Shown here: in pieces, positions 1-8,887 of the stretch
Numbering within the stretch: the stretch's first letter is position 1
How the letters are laid out: the number at the start of each line of letters is the position of its first letter
Assembly: GCF_002705925.1 (NCBI RefSeq)
Contig: NZ_NKRE01000001.1
Coordinates: 1,679,178 to 1,743,177, forward strand
Source of the DNA: Mycobacterium ostraviense
GTDB taxonomy: Bacteria > Actinomycetota > Actinomycetes > Mycobacteriales > Mycobacteriaceae
Direction: 5' to 3'
Length of the DNA stretch: 64,000 nt
Made by a program: the position numbers and the translations under genes
Notes under the pieces: generated by a model
What the model saw: only the letters and a program-made list of their open reading frames with translations
Told to the model about the DNA's origin: nothing
The model's database searches: none

Positions 1-716
1 ACGCTATCTTGGCCAGCTCCGCCGGTCCCACCGATTCCGCCGGCGCCCAACAGCCCGCCGGCTCCGCCGACCCCACCGACTCCACCGGTCTGGCCGGACA
101 GTCCAAACCCGCCGGCGCCGCCGACGCCGCCGCTGCCGAACAGCGGCCCGCCGGCCCCCCCGGCCCCGCCGGCCCCGCCGGTGGCGGTCGATGAGCTCCC
201 GCCAGCCCCGCCGGCGCCGCCGGTGCCCCACAGCCCGGCGGCCCCGCCGTTACCGCCTTGTTGGCCTGCCGCGCCCGAGCCGCCGGCTCCACCGTCGCCG
301 AGCAACCACCCGCCGGGGGCGCCATCTGCCCCGGTCCCCGGAGCCCCGGGTGCGCCGTTGCCGATCAGCGGGCGCCCGGTAGCTGCGACGAACTGCGCGT
401 TGATCGCATCGAGCAGACCTTGCAGGGGAGTGGCGGCAGCGGCCTCAGCGGCCGCATAGGACCCGGCACCGACGGTCAGGGTCTGCACAAACTGGGCATG
501 AAACGCCGCCGCCGGCGCGCTTAGGACCTGATAGGCCTGGCCGTACGCCCCAAATAGCGTTGCGATGGCGACCGACACCTCATCCTCGGCGGCGGCCAGC
601 ACGGCGGTGGTCGGGGCGGCCGCGGTCGAGTTGGCCGCGCTGAGCGCCCAGCCGAGACTGGCCAAATCCGTTGCCGCCGAATCCAGCACCTCTGGCAGCA
701 CGATGACCAACGACAT
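1..716 (-). CDS. PE_PGRS family protein, 3' part beyond the left edge
   Basis: The start is ATG at 716 on the minus strand and the frame stays open to base 1, so about 238 residues are visible and the C-terminus is missing. Residues 1 to about 95 form a PE domain: it opens [14 protein letters not shown], followed by alanine-rich helices with the usual DEVS and YQ motifs. Then come the linker GRPLIGNG and a glycine-rich run of GGAGG/GGTGG triplets, which is the PGRS region. PE_PGRS proteins are typically exported to the mycobacterial surface by ESX-5. H37Rv has no PE_PGRS gene beside manB, so this is an insertion or a lineage-specific gene. Its function is unknown. Confidence 0.93.
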   Translation of the reverse strand, partial: MSLVIVLPEVLDSAATDLASLGWALSAANSTAAAPTTAVLAAAEDEVSVAIATLFGAYGQAYQVLSAPAAAFHAQFVQTLTVGAGSYAAAEAAAATPLQGLLDAINAQFVAATGRPLIGNGAPGAPGTGADGAPGGWLLGDGGAGGSGAAGQQGGNGGAAGLWGTGGAGGAGGSSSTATGGAGGAGGAGGPLFGSGGVGGAGGFGLSGQTGGVGGVGGAGGLLGAGGIGGTGGAGQDS

Positions 717-1102
717 TCAGACCTCCCGACAGGTCCGAAAATCCGGTGTGCGCCTAATCATCACCGACGCCCCCGGGCAAGTCGCAGGGTATCAGTTTCG
801 GGTCAACATCTTTTGGGTTCCACCAGGTTTCCACTGCTGGCCGACCAACACCCACCCGCCCGCAACGCTCACCGCAGGCCCAAGCCAAGGTCACCACCAA
901 CACCACACCGACGGCAACCTGCTACGCGGCTTCCACGGCCTACTCGACCACATCCAAAACACCGCAACGTCACGCTAACGCGACCGTGGACGTCGAGCGT
1001 CACGCCAGAGCGGCAGCGACCCAAGCGACGCGCCGAGCGTGACGCCAGCGTCACGCTCGGCGTCGAGCGTAACGCTGGCGTCACATCGGAGGTGAAAGAA
1101 GC
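717..1102. other. Intergenic region with possible coding relic
   Basis: This gap separates manB from the PE_PGRS gene. On the plus strand, about 895-978 reads as a GC3-rich open tail ending DGNLLRGFHGLLDHIQNT and a stop at 976-978. The codon choice looks like real coding sequence. It loosely resembles C-termini of mycobacterial IS transposases, but I cannot assign a family. The rest holds repeated GAGCGTGACG-like words, listed separately as an inverted repeat. No intact gene is seen. Confidence 0.4.
1032..1061. repeat. Perfect 13-bp inverted repeat downstream of manB
   Basis: GCCGAGCGTGACG at 1032-1044 and its exact complement at 1049-1061 are separated by four bases. Further partial copies of the same word lie at about 998-1010 and 1062-1083. 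The hairpin would be very stable and lies 3' of manB, so it could end transcription without a U-tract, as many mycobacterial terminators do. It could equally be a dispersed repeat. Its role is not established. Confidence 0.7.
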
Positions 1103-2182
1103 TCAGACGTCGGACGAGTAGCGGATGCCGCCGTCGGGAATGGAGACCCCGGGCCACACCCGGGCGCCGCGCAGCAGCTCGCAGCGCGCGCCGATGTCGG
1201 CGCCGTCGCCGATCACGCCGTCGCGGATCAGCGCCCGCGGCCCGATGCGGGCGCCGAAGCCGATGATCGATCGCTCGATCACGCTGCCGGCCTCCACCTT
1301 GACGCCGTCGAAGATGATCGCGCCGTCCAGCCGGGCGCCGGGGCCGATCTCCGCACCCCGCCCGACGACCGTGCCGCCGATCAGCAGCGCCCCGGGCGAG
1401 ATCGCCGCGCCGTCGTGCACCAGCTGCTCACCGCGATGACCGTGCAGGGCCGGTGACGGAGCGATGCCGCGAACCAGGTCAGCCGACCCGCGCACGAAGT
1501 CTTCCGGTGTGCCCATGTCCCGCCAGTATGTGGCGTCGACGTAGCCGCAAATCCTGACGCCGGAGTCGGCGAGCAACGCCGGAAAGACCTCGCGTTCCAC
1601 CGAGACCTCGCGGCCCCGGGGAATCCGGTCGATGATCTCGCGCTTGAACACATAGCAGCCGGCGTTGATCTGGTCGGTGGGCGGATCCTCGGTCTTCTCC
1701 AGAAATGCGGTGACCCGGCCGTCGGCGTCGGTGGGTACACAGCCGAAGGCCCGCGGGTCACCCACCCGAACCAGGTGCAAGGTGACGTCTGCCTGGTTGG
1801 TGTCGTGGAATTCCAGCAGTTGGTTCAGGTCCGCCCCGGAGAGGACGTCGCCGTTGAACACCATCACGGTGCCGTAGCGCAGCTTGTCAGCCACATTGGC
1901 GATGCCGCCCCCGGTGCCCAACGGGTGCTCTTCGGTCACGTAGTCGATCTGCAGGCCCAGCTTGGACCCGTCGCCGAATTCGGCTTCGAACACCTCGGCC
2001 CGGTAGGACGTGCTCAGGATGACGTGTTCGATCCCCGCCGCGGCGATGCGCGACAGCAGATGGGTCAGAAACGGCAGCCCGGCGGTCGGCAGCATGGGTT
2101 TGGGCGCGGACAATGTCAGCGGCCGCAGCCTGGTGCCCTTGCCCCCGACCAGGATCACCGCGTCGACTTGCCGAGTTGCCAC
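1103..2182 (-). CDS. manB: Mannose-1-phosphate guanylyltransferase
   Basis: This 359-residue enzyme should make GDP-mannose from GTP and mannose-1-phosphate, the donor for PIM, LAM and mannoproteins. The N-terminus (from GTG at 2182) has the nucleotidyltransferase signature LVGGKGTRLRPLT. It is followed by NGDVL in the metal-binding region and, in the last third, by hexapeptide-like repeats of a left-handed beta helix. Length and order match H37Rv Rv3264c. It is the last gene of a minus-strand run rmlD-wbbL-manB with gaps of only one or two bases or overlaps, so one operon for cell-envelope sugar supply is likely. Confidence 0.95.
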   Translation of the reverse strand: MATRQVDAVILVGGKGTRLRPLTLSAPKPMLPTAGLPFLTHLLSRIAAAGIEHVILSTSYRAEVFEAEFGDGSKLGLQIDYVTEEHPLGTGGGIANVADKLRYGTVMVFNGDVLSGADLNQLLEFHDTNQADVTLHLVRVGDPRAFGCVPTDADGRVTAFLEKTEDPPTDQINAGCYVFKREIIDRIPRGREVSVEREVFPALLADSGVRICGYVDATYWRDMGTPEDFVRGSADLVRGIAPSPALHGHRGEQLVHDGAAISPGALLIGGTVVGRGAEIGPGARLDGAIIFDGVKVEAGSVIERSIIGFGARIGPRALIRDGVIGDGADIGARCELLRGARVWPGVSIPDGGIRYSSDV

Positions 2183-2183
2183 C

Positions 2184-3074
2184 TCAGTGCCGCCCTTCTA
2201 CTAGTTTCCGGCGCGAACTGCGCACCATGAGACGAGAACGCACCGCCAGTGATCCCCGCAGCGTCCAGCGCAGCGGCGCACGCCACCAGCCGCCATGCCG
2301 ATCCGCCAGGAATATGTAGGTGCTTTGGTGATGCGCGGCCAGATGCGTCGCCGGGTCGCGTCCGGTCGAGTGCCCCTTGTGATGCAGGACCTCGGCCGAC
2401 GGCACATAGACGTTGAGCCAACCGGCCTTGCCGAGCCGGTCACCGAGATCGACGTCCTCCATGTACATGAAGTAGCGCTCGTCAAACCCGCCGACCTGGG
2501 CGAAGGCCGAGCGCCGCAGCAGCAGACACGACCCCGACAGCCAACCGACCGCCCGTTCGCTGGGCTCCAGGTGCTCCTGGCGGTAGGCCTTCGTCCACCG
2601 ATTACCCGGCCACACCGGCCCGAGCACCGCGTGCATGCCGCCGCGGATCAGGCTGGGCAGGTGGCGTGCCGACGGGTACACCGACCCGTCGGGATCGCGG
2701 ATCAGCGGACCCAGCGCACCCGCATCGGGCCAGCGCTCGGCGGCCCCCAGCAGGGCGTCGATGCTGCCCGGCCCCCATTGCACATCCGGGTTGGCCACGA
2801 TCACCCAGTCGTCCAGCCAGTCCTCACCGAGCCGGTCGAGCTGGGAAACGGTGAAGTTCACCGCGGTTCCGTAGCCGAGATTGGCTCCCGTCGGCAGCAG
2901 CCGCACGTTGGGGTAGCGCTCGACGGCGGCCTGGGGCGTTCCGTCGGTGGAGCCGTTGTCGGCCAGCAACACAGCGACCGGACGCTCGGTGGCCAGCGAC
3001 AACGACGCCAGGAACCGCTCCAGGTGAGGGCCCGGCGAATACGTCACCGCGACGACCGGCAAGACGTCAGTCAC
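2184..3074 (-). CDS. wbbL1: dTDP-rhamnosyl transferase (linkage-unit rhamnosyltransferase)
   Basis: This is a GT2-family glycosyltransferase of 296 residues, orthologous by position to Rv3265c. In the mycobacterial cell wall this enzyme adds rhamnose to GlcNAc-PP-decaprenol, building the linker between arabinogalactan and peptidoglycan. Visible features are the N-terminal LLADNGSTDGT nucleotide-binding region, a DVQWG acidic motif, and FMYMEDVDLGDR near residue 190, the usual ED catalytic-base region. The start is GTG at 3074 and overlaps the end of rmlD by eight bases. The stop lies one base before manB, so translation is probably coupled. Confidence 0.94.
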   Translation of the reverse strand: MTDVLPVVAVTYSPGPHLERFLASLSLATERPVAVLLADNGSTDGTPQAAVERYPNVRLLPTGANLGYGTAVNFTVSQLDRLGEDWLDDWVIVANPDVQWGPGSIDALLGAAERWPDAGALGPLIRDPDGSVYPSARHLPSLIRGGMHAVLGPVWPGNRWTKAYRQEHLEPSERAVGWLSGSCLLLRRSAFAQVGGFDERYFMYMEDVDLGDRLGKAGWLNVYVPSAEVLHHKGHSTGRDPATHLAAHHQSTYIFLADRHGGWWRAPLRWTLRGSLAVRSRLMVRSSRRKLVEGRH

Positions 3075-3981
3075 GCGTAGAGGGTAACGGTCGCTGCGCG
3101 GGATGTCCCGGGGCTGCGCCGCAAGCTGCCGCCAACGCCGCGGCCAGCGCGCTGCGCCAGGGCCGCAGCGGGGTCAAGCCGGCCGCGGCCCAGGCCCGGC
3201 CACCCAACGCCGAGTAGCTCGGCCGCGGCGCGGGCCGCGGGAACTGGGCACTGCTGACCGGCCGCACCCGCCGGGGGTCGGCACCGCATTCTTCGAATAC
3301 CGCGAGAGCCTGGGCGAACCGGGAGACCGCACCCTCGTTGGCGGCGTGCAGCACACCTCCGCCTACGTCCGCGCCGGCCACTTCCAGCAACGCCGCGGCC
3401 AGGTCGGCCACATAGGTCGGTGATCCGGTCTGGTCGCTGACCACGTCGATCGGGCCGTCACCGGCGGCCAGCCGGCGCATGACGGCCACGAAGTCCGTGC
3501 CGTCCCCGCCGGTGTAGACCCACGCGGTGCGCACCACGACGGCCTCCGGCAACGCCGCTAGCACCGCTTGTTCACCGGCGAGCTTGCTGCGGGCATACAC
3601 ACTCTGCGGCGCGGTGGCGTCGCCGGGCTCGTAGGGATGTGGCGGCGCGCCGCCGAAGTCGCCGTTGAATACGTAGTCGGTCGAGACGTGGATCAGCCGG
3701 GCACCCACGCGCGCACAGGCCCGCGCTACGTTTTCCGGGCCGGTGGCGTTGACGGCGTAGGCGCGGGCCTCGTCGCTCTCGGCGGCGTCGACGTCGGTAT
3801 AGGCGGCGCAATTGAGCACGATGTCGCCGCTTCCGACGATCAGGTCGGCCGCGCGCGGGTCGGTGATGTCCCACTGTGACGACGTCCGCGCCAGCACCTC
3901 GCGGCCCGCCAGGACCGCCTGCGCAGCCACGACGCGGCCCAGCTGCCCGCCCGCACCGGTGATCACGATCCTGTCCGACAT
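3067..3981 (-). CDS. rmlD: dTDP-4-dehydrorhamnose reductase
   Basis: RmlD makes dTDP-L-rhamnose in the last step of that pathway, feeding the neighbouring rhamnosyltransferase. The protein opens with the Rossmann motif VITGAGGQLG. It has STDYVFNGDFGG, and YARSKLAGE with the SDR Tyr-Lys pair. I chose ATG at 3981 because it gives 304 residues, the family length, and puts the NAD-binding motif at the N-terminus; the frame stays open further upstream without homology. It is divergent from lcp across a 64-bp gap that must hold both promoters. Confidence 0.94.
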   Translation of the reverse strand: MSDRIVITGAGGQLGRVVAAQAVLAGREVLARTSSQWDITDPRAADLIVGSGDIVLNCAAYTDVDAAESDEARAYAVNATGPENVARACARVGARLIHVSTDYVFNGDFGGAPPHPYEPGDATAPQSVYARSKLAGEQAVLAALPEAVVVRTAWVYTGGDGTDFVAVMRRLAAGDGPIDVVSDQTGSPTYVADLAAALLEVAGADVGGGVLHAANEGAVSRFAQALAVFEECGADPRRVRPVSSAQFPRPAPRPSYSALGGRAWAAAGLTPLRPWRSALAAALAAACGAAPGHPAQRPLPSTRD

Positions 3982-4045
3982 GCGTTCGAGTCTGGCACGC
4001 CGACCCGCGCTACCCAGAAAGTAGCTGTGACACAAGTAACCTACA

Positions 4046-5527
4046 GTGATGCCTGTGCAACGTGTGGTTCGTGCGGTGTGCACCACATTGGCCGTCGCGG
4101 TCGTCCTCGGCACCGGATTGGCGTGGACCAACGTCCGCTCGTTCGAAGACGGCATCTTCCACATGTCAGCGCCCTCGCTGGGACACGGCGGCGACGACGG
4201 AGCGATCGACATTCTGCTGGTCGGCCTGGACAGCCGCACCGACGCCCACGGCAACCCGTTGTCCGCCGAGGAACTGGCGACGTTGCGGGCCGGCGACGAG
4301 GAAGCCACCAACACCGACACGATCATCCTGATCCGCATCCCCAACAACGGGAAGTCGGCCACCGCGATATCCATTCCGCGCGACTCCTACGTCCAGGCCC
4401 CCGGCCTGGGCAAGACCAAGATCAACGGCGTCTACGGCCAGACCCGGGAGGCCAAACGCGCCGGACTGGTCCAGGCCGGCGCGTCGGCCGCCGAAGCCGC
4501 CGCGGCCGGCACCGAAGCCGGTCGCGAGGCGCTGATCAAAACGGTGGCCGAACTCACCGGCGTCACGGTCGACCACTACGCCGAGATCGGCCTGCTCGGT
4601 TTCGCGTTGATCTCCGACGCCCTGGGCGGCGTCGATGTCTGCCTCAAAGACCCTGTCTACGAACCGCTTTCGGGTGCCGACTTCCCGGCCGGGCGGCAGA
4701 AGCTCAACGGTCCGCAGGCGCTCAGCTTCGTCCGCCAGCGCCACGAGTTGCCGCGCGGCGACCTGGACCGGGTGGTGCGCCAGCAGGCGGTGATGGCCTC
4801 GCTGGCCCACCGGGTCATCTCCGGCAAGACGCTGTCCAGCCCCGCCACGCTCAAGCGGCTGGAGCAGGCCGTGCAGCGCTCGGTGGTGCTGTCGTCGGGC
4901 TGGGACATCATGGATTTCGTCAAACAGATGCAGAGCCTTTCCGGCGGCAACGTCGCCTTTGCCACCATCCCGGTGCTCGACGGCGCCGGCTGGAGCGACG
5001 ACGGCATGCAGAGCGTGGTCCGGGTGGACCCGCACCAGGTCGCCGACTGGGTGGGCGGCCTGCTGCACGAGCAGGACGAGGGCAAGACCGAGCAGCTGGC
5101 CTACACACCGGCCAAGACCACCGCCGACGTGGCCAACGACACCGACATCAACGGATTGGCAGCGGCAGTCTCAGAAGTCTTGAGCGCCAAGGGATTTACT
5201 GCCGGCTCGGTGGGCAACAACGACGGCGGCCACGTGAAGGGCAGCCAGGTGCGGGCCACCAAGACCGACGACCTGGGCGCGCAGCAAGTCGCCAAGGAGC
5301 TGGGCGGGTTGCCGGTCGTCGCCGACTCATCGATTCCGCCGGGATCGGTCCGGGTGGTGCTGGCCAACGACTACACCGGACCGGGCTCGGGCCTCGGCGG
5401 CAACGGGGCCGGCACCATGACGCCGGCCCGGGCTTCGAATGCCGGGAATGCCGGCGCCTCGGACACCGCTCCCCCGCCGTCGCCGGTCCTGACCGCCGGT
5501 TCCGACAATCCGGAGTGCATCAACTGA
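4046..5527 (+). CDS. lcp1: LytR-CpsA-Psr ligase (arabinogalactan to peptidoglycan)
   Basis: This 493-residue membrane-anchored protein matches H37Rv Rv3267 (Lcp1), the enzyme that joins arabinogalactan to peptidoglycan. A single transmembrane segment lies at about residues 8-27. The LCP domain follows with ILLVGLDSR, TDTIILIRI, SIPRDSYV and, after about 100 residues, FVRQRHELPRGDLDRV, whose arginines and aspartate bind the polyprenyl diphosphate. A C-terminal LytR_C-type domain and a Pro/Ser/Ala tail complete it. GTG at 4046 is followed directly by ATG at 4049; either could start. It heads a plus-strand series that leads into ctpC. Confidence 0.94.
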   Translation: MMPVQRVVRAVCTTLAVAVVLGTGLAWTNVRSFEDGIFHMSAPSLGHGGDDGAIDILLVGLDSRTDAHGNPLSAEELATLRAGDEEATNTDTIILIRIPNNGKSATAISIPRDSYVQAPGLGKTKINGVYGQTREAKRAGLVQAGASAAEAAAAGTEAGREALIKTVAELTGVTVDHYAEIGLLGFALISDALGGVDVCLKDPVYEPLSGADFPAGRQKLNGPQALSFVRQRHELPRGDLDRVVRQQAVMASLAHRVISGKTLSSPATLKRLEQAVQRSVVLSSGWDIMDFVKQMQSLSGGNVAFATIPVLDGAGWSDDGMQSVVRVDPHQVADWVGGLLHEQDEGKTEQLAYTPAKTTADVANDTDINGLAAAVSEVLSAKGFTAGSVGNNDGGHVKGSQVRATKTDDLGAQQVAKELGGLPVVADSSIPPGSVRVVLANDYTGPGSGLGGNGAGTMTPARASNAGNAGASDTAPPPSPVLTAGSDNPECIN

Positions 5528-6243
5528 CCACACTGTCCGGGGCGATCCTCGATCCGATGATGTGGGCCGACCCGGTCGGCCCCCGCATCACCTACTACGA
5601 CGACACAGCCGGCGAGCGCATCGAGCTGTCGGCGGTGACCCTGGCGAACTGGGCCGCCAAGACCGCGAACCTGTTGCGCGACGAGCTGGCCGCCGGGCCG
5701 GCCAGCCGGGTCGCGGTGTTGCTGCCGGCCCATTGGCAGACGGCGGCCGTGCTGTTCGGGGTGTGGTGGATCGGCGCCCAGGTGGTTTTCGAGGGCCCGG
5801 CCGACCTCGCCCTGTGCACCGCGGAACGGCTGGCCGAGGCGGACTCGACCGTCCAGCCGGGTGGCGAGGTGGCGGTGTTGTCCCTGGATCCGTTCGGCCG
5901 GCCGGTGCCCGACCTGCCGATCGGGGTCACCGACTACGCCACCGCGGTGCGGGTGCATGGCGACCAGATCGTTGCCGAGCGCCACCCCGGGCCGGCGCTG
6001 GCCGGCCGATCGATCGACCAGATCCTGGCCGACTGCGAAACCTCAGCTGCGGCAAGGGGTTTGATCGCAACCGACCGGGTGCTTTCGGTGCTGTCGGCTA
6101 CGTCGTGGACCAGCCCCGACGACGTGGTGGACGACCTGCTGGCGGTCCTGGCCGTGGGCGCGTCGCTGGTGCTGGTGGCCAACCCGGACCCGGCGGCGCT
6201 GCAGCGCAGGATCGAGACCGAAAAGGTCACCCGCGTCCTTTGA
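5515..6243 (+). CDS. TIGR03089-type conserved actinobacterial protein (Rv3268 orthologue)
   Basis: The product is about 240 residues, with the motifs TYYDDTAGERIELS and LLPAHWQTAAVLFGVWW. These resemble the N-terminal part of AMP-binding (acyl-CoA synthetase) enzymes, but the protein is far too short to hold the ATP-binding and C-terminal domains. GTG at 5515 lies inside the lcp 3' end, 13 bases before its stop; an ATG at 5557 would give 228 residues and is also possible. Function unknown. The overlap suggests translation coupled to lcp. Confidence 0.85.
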   Translation: MHQLTTLSGAILDPMMWADPVGPRITYYDDTAGERIELSAVTLANWAAKTANLLRDELAAGPASRVAVLLPAHWQTAAVLFGVWWIGAQVVFEGPADLALCTAERLAEADSTVQPGGEVAVLSLDPFGRPVPDLPIGVTDYATAVRVHGDQIVAERHPGPALAGRSIDQILADCETSAAARGLIATDRVLSVLSATSWTSPDDVVDDLLAVLAVGASLVLVANPDPAALQRRIETEKVTRVL

Positions 6244-6352
6244 TCCCAGGCGATTCGACGGCTCAAGTCACCACCGCAGACACATGTTGATATCGCCATA
6301 TTTTGATGTTAGCGTCGTGGCCAACTGCAGACCGGAAGGAAGGTACAGACTA

Positions 6353-6634
6353 ATGGCGGCGTACGGAGTGTTGGCGAAGGCGGCCACCTTGGTGGTCCAT
6401 GGGGTGGTCGGGGCGGCAGCCTATGACCTGGTGCGCAGGGCCGCCAAGAAGGCGCCGGTGCATCAGGCAGCGGTCTCGGTGGCCGAGCTGGGCTTGCGCG
6501 GAACACGTAAGGCCGAGGAAGCCGCGGAGTCGGCCCGCCTGAAGATTTCCGACGTGATGGCCGAGGCCCGCGAGCGTGTCGGCGAGGAGGCGCCCACCCC
6601 TGCCGTCGGTCACGCCCACGACCACGACCACTGA
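6353..6634 (+). CDS. pacL1: DUF1490 membrane metal-binding partner of CtpC
   Basis: This 93-residue protein has one N-terminal membrane segment (AAYGVLAKAATLVVHGVVGAA), an amphipathic charged helix, and a His/Asp-rich end HAHDHDH. It matches Rv3269 (PacL1), which in M. tuberculosis forms a membrane platform with the zinc exporter CtpC and binds metal through its C-terminal histidines. ATG at 6353 gives the orthologue length and follows GGAAGGAAGG-type ribosome-binding sequence. ctpC starts 10 bases downstream. The 109-bp gap before it contains AT-rich stretches (6283-6312), the likely promoter region; metal induction is known for the H37Rv pair and inferred here. Confidence 0.93.
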   Translation: MAAYGVLAKAATLVVHGVVGAAAYDLVRRAAKKAPVHQAAVSVAELGLRGTRKAEEAAESARLKISDVMAEARERVGEEAPTPAVGHAHDHDH

Positions 6635-6644
6635 GCTACTCGAG

Positions 6645-8801
6645 ATGACGCTGGCAATTCCTCACGAAGTTCCTCACGAAGTGGTTTCCGATGCGGCCGG
6701 GCGCATGCGGGTCCATGTCGGCTGGGTGCGTCGTGATTCCCGCCGAGCGGTAGCGGTCGAAGAGGCCGTCGCCAAGCAGCACGGGGTGCGGGTGGTGCAC
6801 GCCTATCCGCGCACCGGGTCGGTCGTGGTGTGGTACTCGCCGCGGCGCTGTGACCGTTCGGCGGTATTGCAGGCGATCAGCGACGCTCAGCAGGTCGCGG
6901 CCGAGTTCATTCCGGCCCGGGCGCCGCATTCGTCGGAGATTCGCAACGCCGACGTGCTGCGCATGGTCATCGGCGGCGCGGCGCTGGCCCTGCTCGGGGT
7001 GCGCCGCTACGTGTTCAAGAGGCCACCGCTGCTGGGGCCCAGCGGCCGAATGGTCGCCACCGGCGTCACCATCTTCACCGGTTACCCGTTCCTGCGCGGC
7101 GCACTGCGCTCGCTGCGCTCCGGCAAGGCGGGCACCGACGCGTTGGTCTCGGCGGCCACCGTCGCCAGCCTCATCCTGCGGGAGAACGTCGTCGCCCTCA
7201 CCGTGCTGTGGCTGCTCAACATTGGCGAGTACCTGCAGGATCTGACTCTGCGTCGGACCCGGCGGGCGATTTCGGAGCTGTTGCGCGGCAACCAGGACAC
7301 CGCCTGGATCCGCCTGGCCGACGGCGCCGAAGTGCAGGTTCCGATCGATACCCTGCAGATCGGTGACGAGGTCGTCGTGCACGACCATGTCGCCATCCCG
7401 GTCGACGGTGAGGTGGTCGATGGTGAGGCCATCGTCAACCAGTCGGCGATCACCGGAGAGAATCTGCCGGTCAGCGTCGTGGTCGGGACGCACGTGCACG
7501 CCGGTTCGGTGGTGGTGCGCGGGCGCCTGGTGGTGCGCGCCCAGGCCGTGGGCAACCAAACCACGATCGGCCGCATCATCACCAGAGTCGAAGAGGCGCA
7601 ACAGGATCGCGCTCCGATCCAGACGATCGGCGAGAACTTCTCCCGTCGCTTCGTGCCCACCTCGTTCATCGTCTCGGCCGTCACCTTGCTGATCACCGGG
7701 GATGTCCGGCGGGCGATGACCATGCTGTTGGTCGCCTGCCCCTGCGCGGTGGGCCTGTCCACCCCGACCGCCATCAGCGCGGCGATCGGCAACGGGGCCC
7801 GCCGCGGCATTCTGATCAAGGGTGGCTCGCACCTGGAACAGGCCGGCCGGGTCGACGCGATCGTGTTCGACAAGACCGGAACGCTGACCGTGGGACGGCC
7901 GGTGGTCACCAATATCATTGCGATGCACCAAGATTGGGAGCCCGAGCAGGTGCTGGCCTACGCCGCCAGCTCGGAGATCCATTCGCGTCACCCGCTGGCC
8001 GAGGCGGTGATCCGGTCTACCGAGGAGCGCCGCATCAGCATCCCGCCGCACGAGGAGTGCGAGGTGCTGGTCGGCCTGGGCATGCGGACCTGGGCCGACG
8101 GGCGAACCTTGCTACTGGGTAGCCCGTCGCTGTTGCGCTCGGAGAACGTCAAGGTCTCCAACAAGGCGTCGGAATGGGTCGACACGCTGCGCCGCCAGGC
8201 GGAGACCCCGCTGCTGCTGGCCGTTGACGGCACGCTGGTCGGGCTGATCAGCCTGCGCGATGAGGTGCGGCCCGAGGCGGCCGACGTGCTGAAGAAGCTG
8301 CGCGACAACGGCGTTCGCCGCATCGTCATGCTCACCGGGGACCATCCGGACATCGCCAAGGTGGTCGCCGAGGAGTTGGGCATCGACGAGTGGCGCGCCG
8401 AGGTGATGCCCGAGGACAAGCTCGAGGTGGTGCGCGAGCTACAGGACGACGGTTACGTGGTCGGGATGGTGGGCGACGGCGTCAACGACGCCCCGGCGCT
8501 GGCCGCCGCCGACATCGGGATCGCCATGGGCCTGGCCGGAACAGACGTCGCCGTCGAGACCGCCGATGTGGCGCTGGCCAACGACGATCTGCATCGGCTG
8601 CTCGACGTGCGGGACCTGGGTGGGCGGGCAGTGGAAGTGGTCCGGCAGAACTACGGCATGTCCATCGCCGTCAACGCCGCCGGACTGCTGATCGGGGCCG
8701 GCGGCGCGCTGTCCCCGGTGCTGGCCGCCATCCTGCACAACGCGTCGTCGGTGGCAGTGGTGGCCAACAGCTCTCGGCTGATCCGCTACCGCCTGGATTG
8801 A
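6645..8801 (+). CDS. ctpC: P1B-type zinc-exporting ATPase
   Basis: The 718-residue pump equals the length of H37Rv CtpC. The N-terminus lacks a CxxC metal site, as is usual for CtpC. The transmembrane CPC motif is C365-P366-C367 within VACPCAVGLSTPT. The phosphorylated aspartate is D409 in DKTGTLT, followed by an SRHPLAEA HP-motif region, MLTGDHPD and GMVGDGVNDAPAL. CtpC protects mycobacteria from zinc poisoning in macrophages. It is in one operon with pacL1, and a convergent gene for a membrane protein follows. Confidence 0.96.
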   Translation: MTLAIPHEVPHEVVSDAAGRMRVHVGWVRRDSRRAVAVEEAVAKQHGVRVVHAYPRTGSVVVWYSPRRCDRSAVLQAISDAQQVAAEFIPARAPHSSEIRNADVLRMVIGGAALALLGVRRYVFKRPPLLGPSGRMVATGVTIFTGYPFLRGALRSLRSGKAGTDALVSAATVASLILRENVVALTVLWLLNIGEYLQDLTLRRTRRAISELLRGNQDTAWIRLADGAEVQVPIDTLQIGDEVVVHDHVAIPVDGEVVDGEAIVNQSAITGENLPVSVVVGTHVHAGSVVVRGRLVVRAQAVGNQTTIGRIITRVEEAQQDRAPIQTIGENFSRRFVPTSFIVSAVTLLITGDVRRAMTMLLVACPCAVGLSTPTAISAAIGNGARRGILIKGGSHLEQAGRVDAIVFDKTGTLTVGRPVVTNIIAMHQDWEPEQVLAYAASSEIHSRHPLAEAVIRSTEERRISIPPHEECEVLVGLGMRTWADGRTLLLGSPSLLRSENVKVSNKASEWVDTLRRQAETPLLLAVDGTLVGLISLRDEVRPEAADVLKKLRDNGVRRIVMLTGDHPDIAKVVAEELGIDEWRAEVMPEDKLEVVRELQDDGYVVGMVGDGVNDAPALAAADIGIAMGLAGTDVAVETADVALANDDLHRLLDVRDLGGRAVEVVRQNYGMSIAVNAAGLLIGAGGALSPVLAAILHNASSVAVVANSSRLIRYRLD

Positions 8802-8810
8802 GACCGGTTA

Positions 8811-8874
8811 CGCCGAGATTGCCGTCATGGCTGTGGATGAGCCGCCTACCACAACCCTGGCGGTGATCTCGGCG
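8811..8874. terminator. Possible bidirectional terminator between ctpC and Rv3271c homologue
   Basis: CGCCGAGAT at 8811-8819 is complementary to ATCTCGGCG at 8866-8874, separated by 46 bases that themselves contain short complementary words. It sits in the 86-bp gap between two convergent genes. There is no U-tract. This is a weak call based on position and pairing only. Confidence 0.3.
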
Positions 8875-8887
8875 ATCGGGCCGACGG

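Noticed and set aside
4027..5514. Long open frame overlapping lcp in another frame, continuous with the Rv3268 homologue
   Set aside because: Its translation over lcp is Arg/Gly-rich shadow sequence. Homology starts only near 5515, so the gene was started there.
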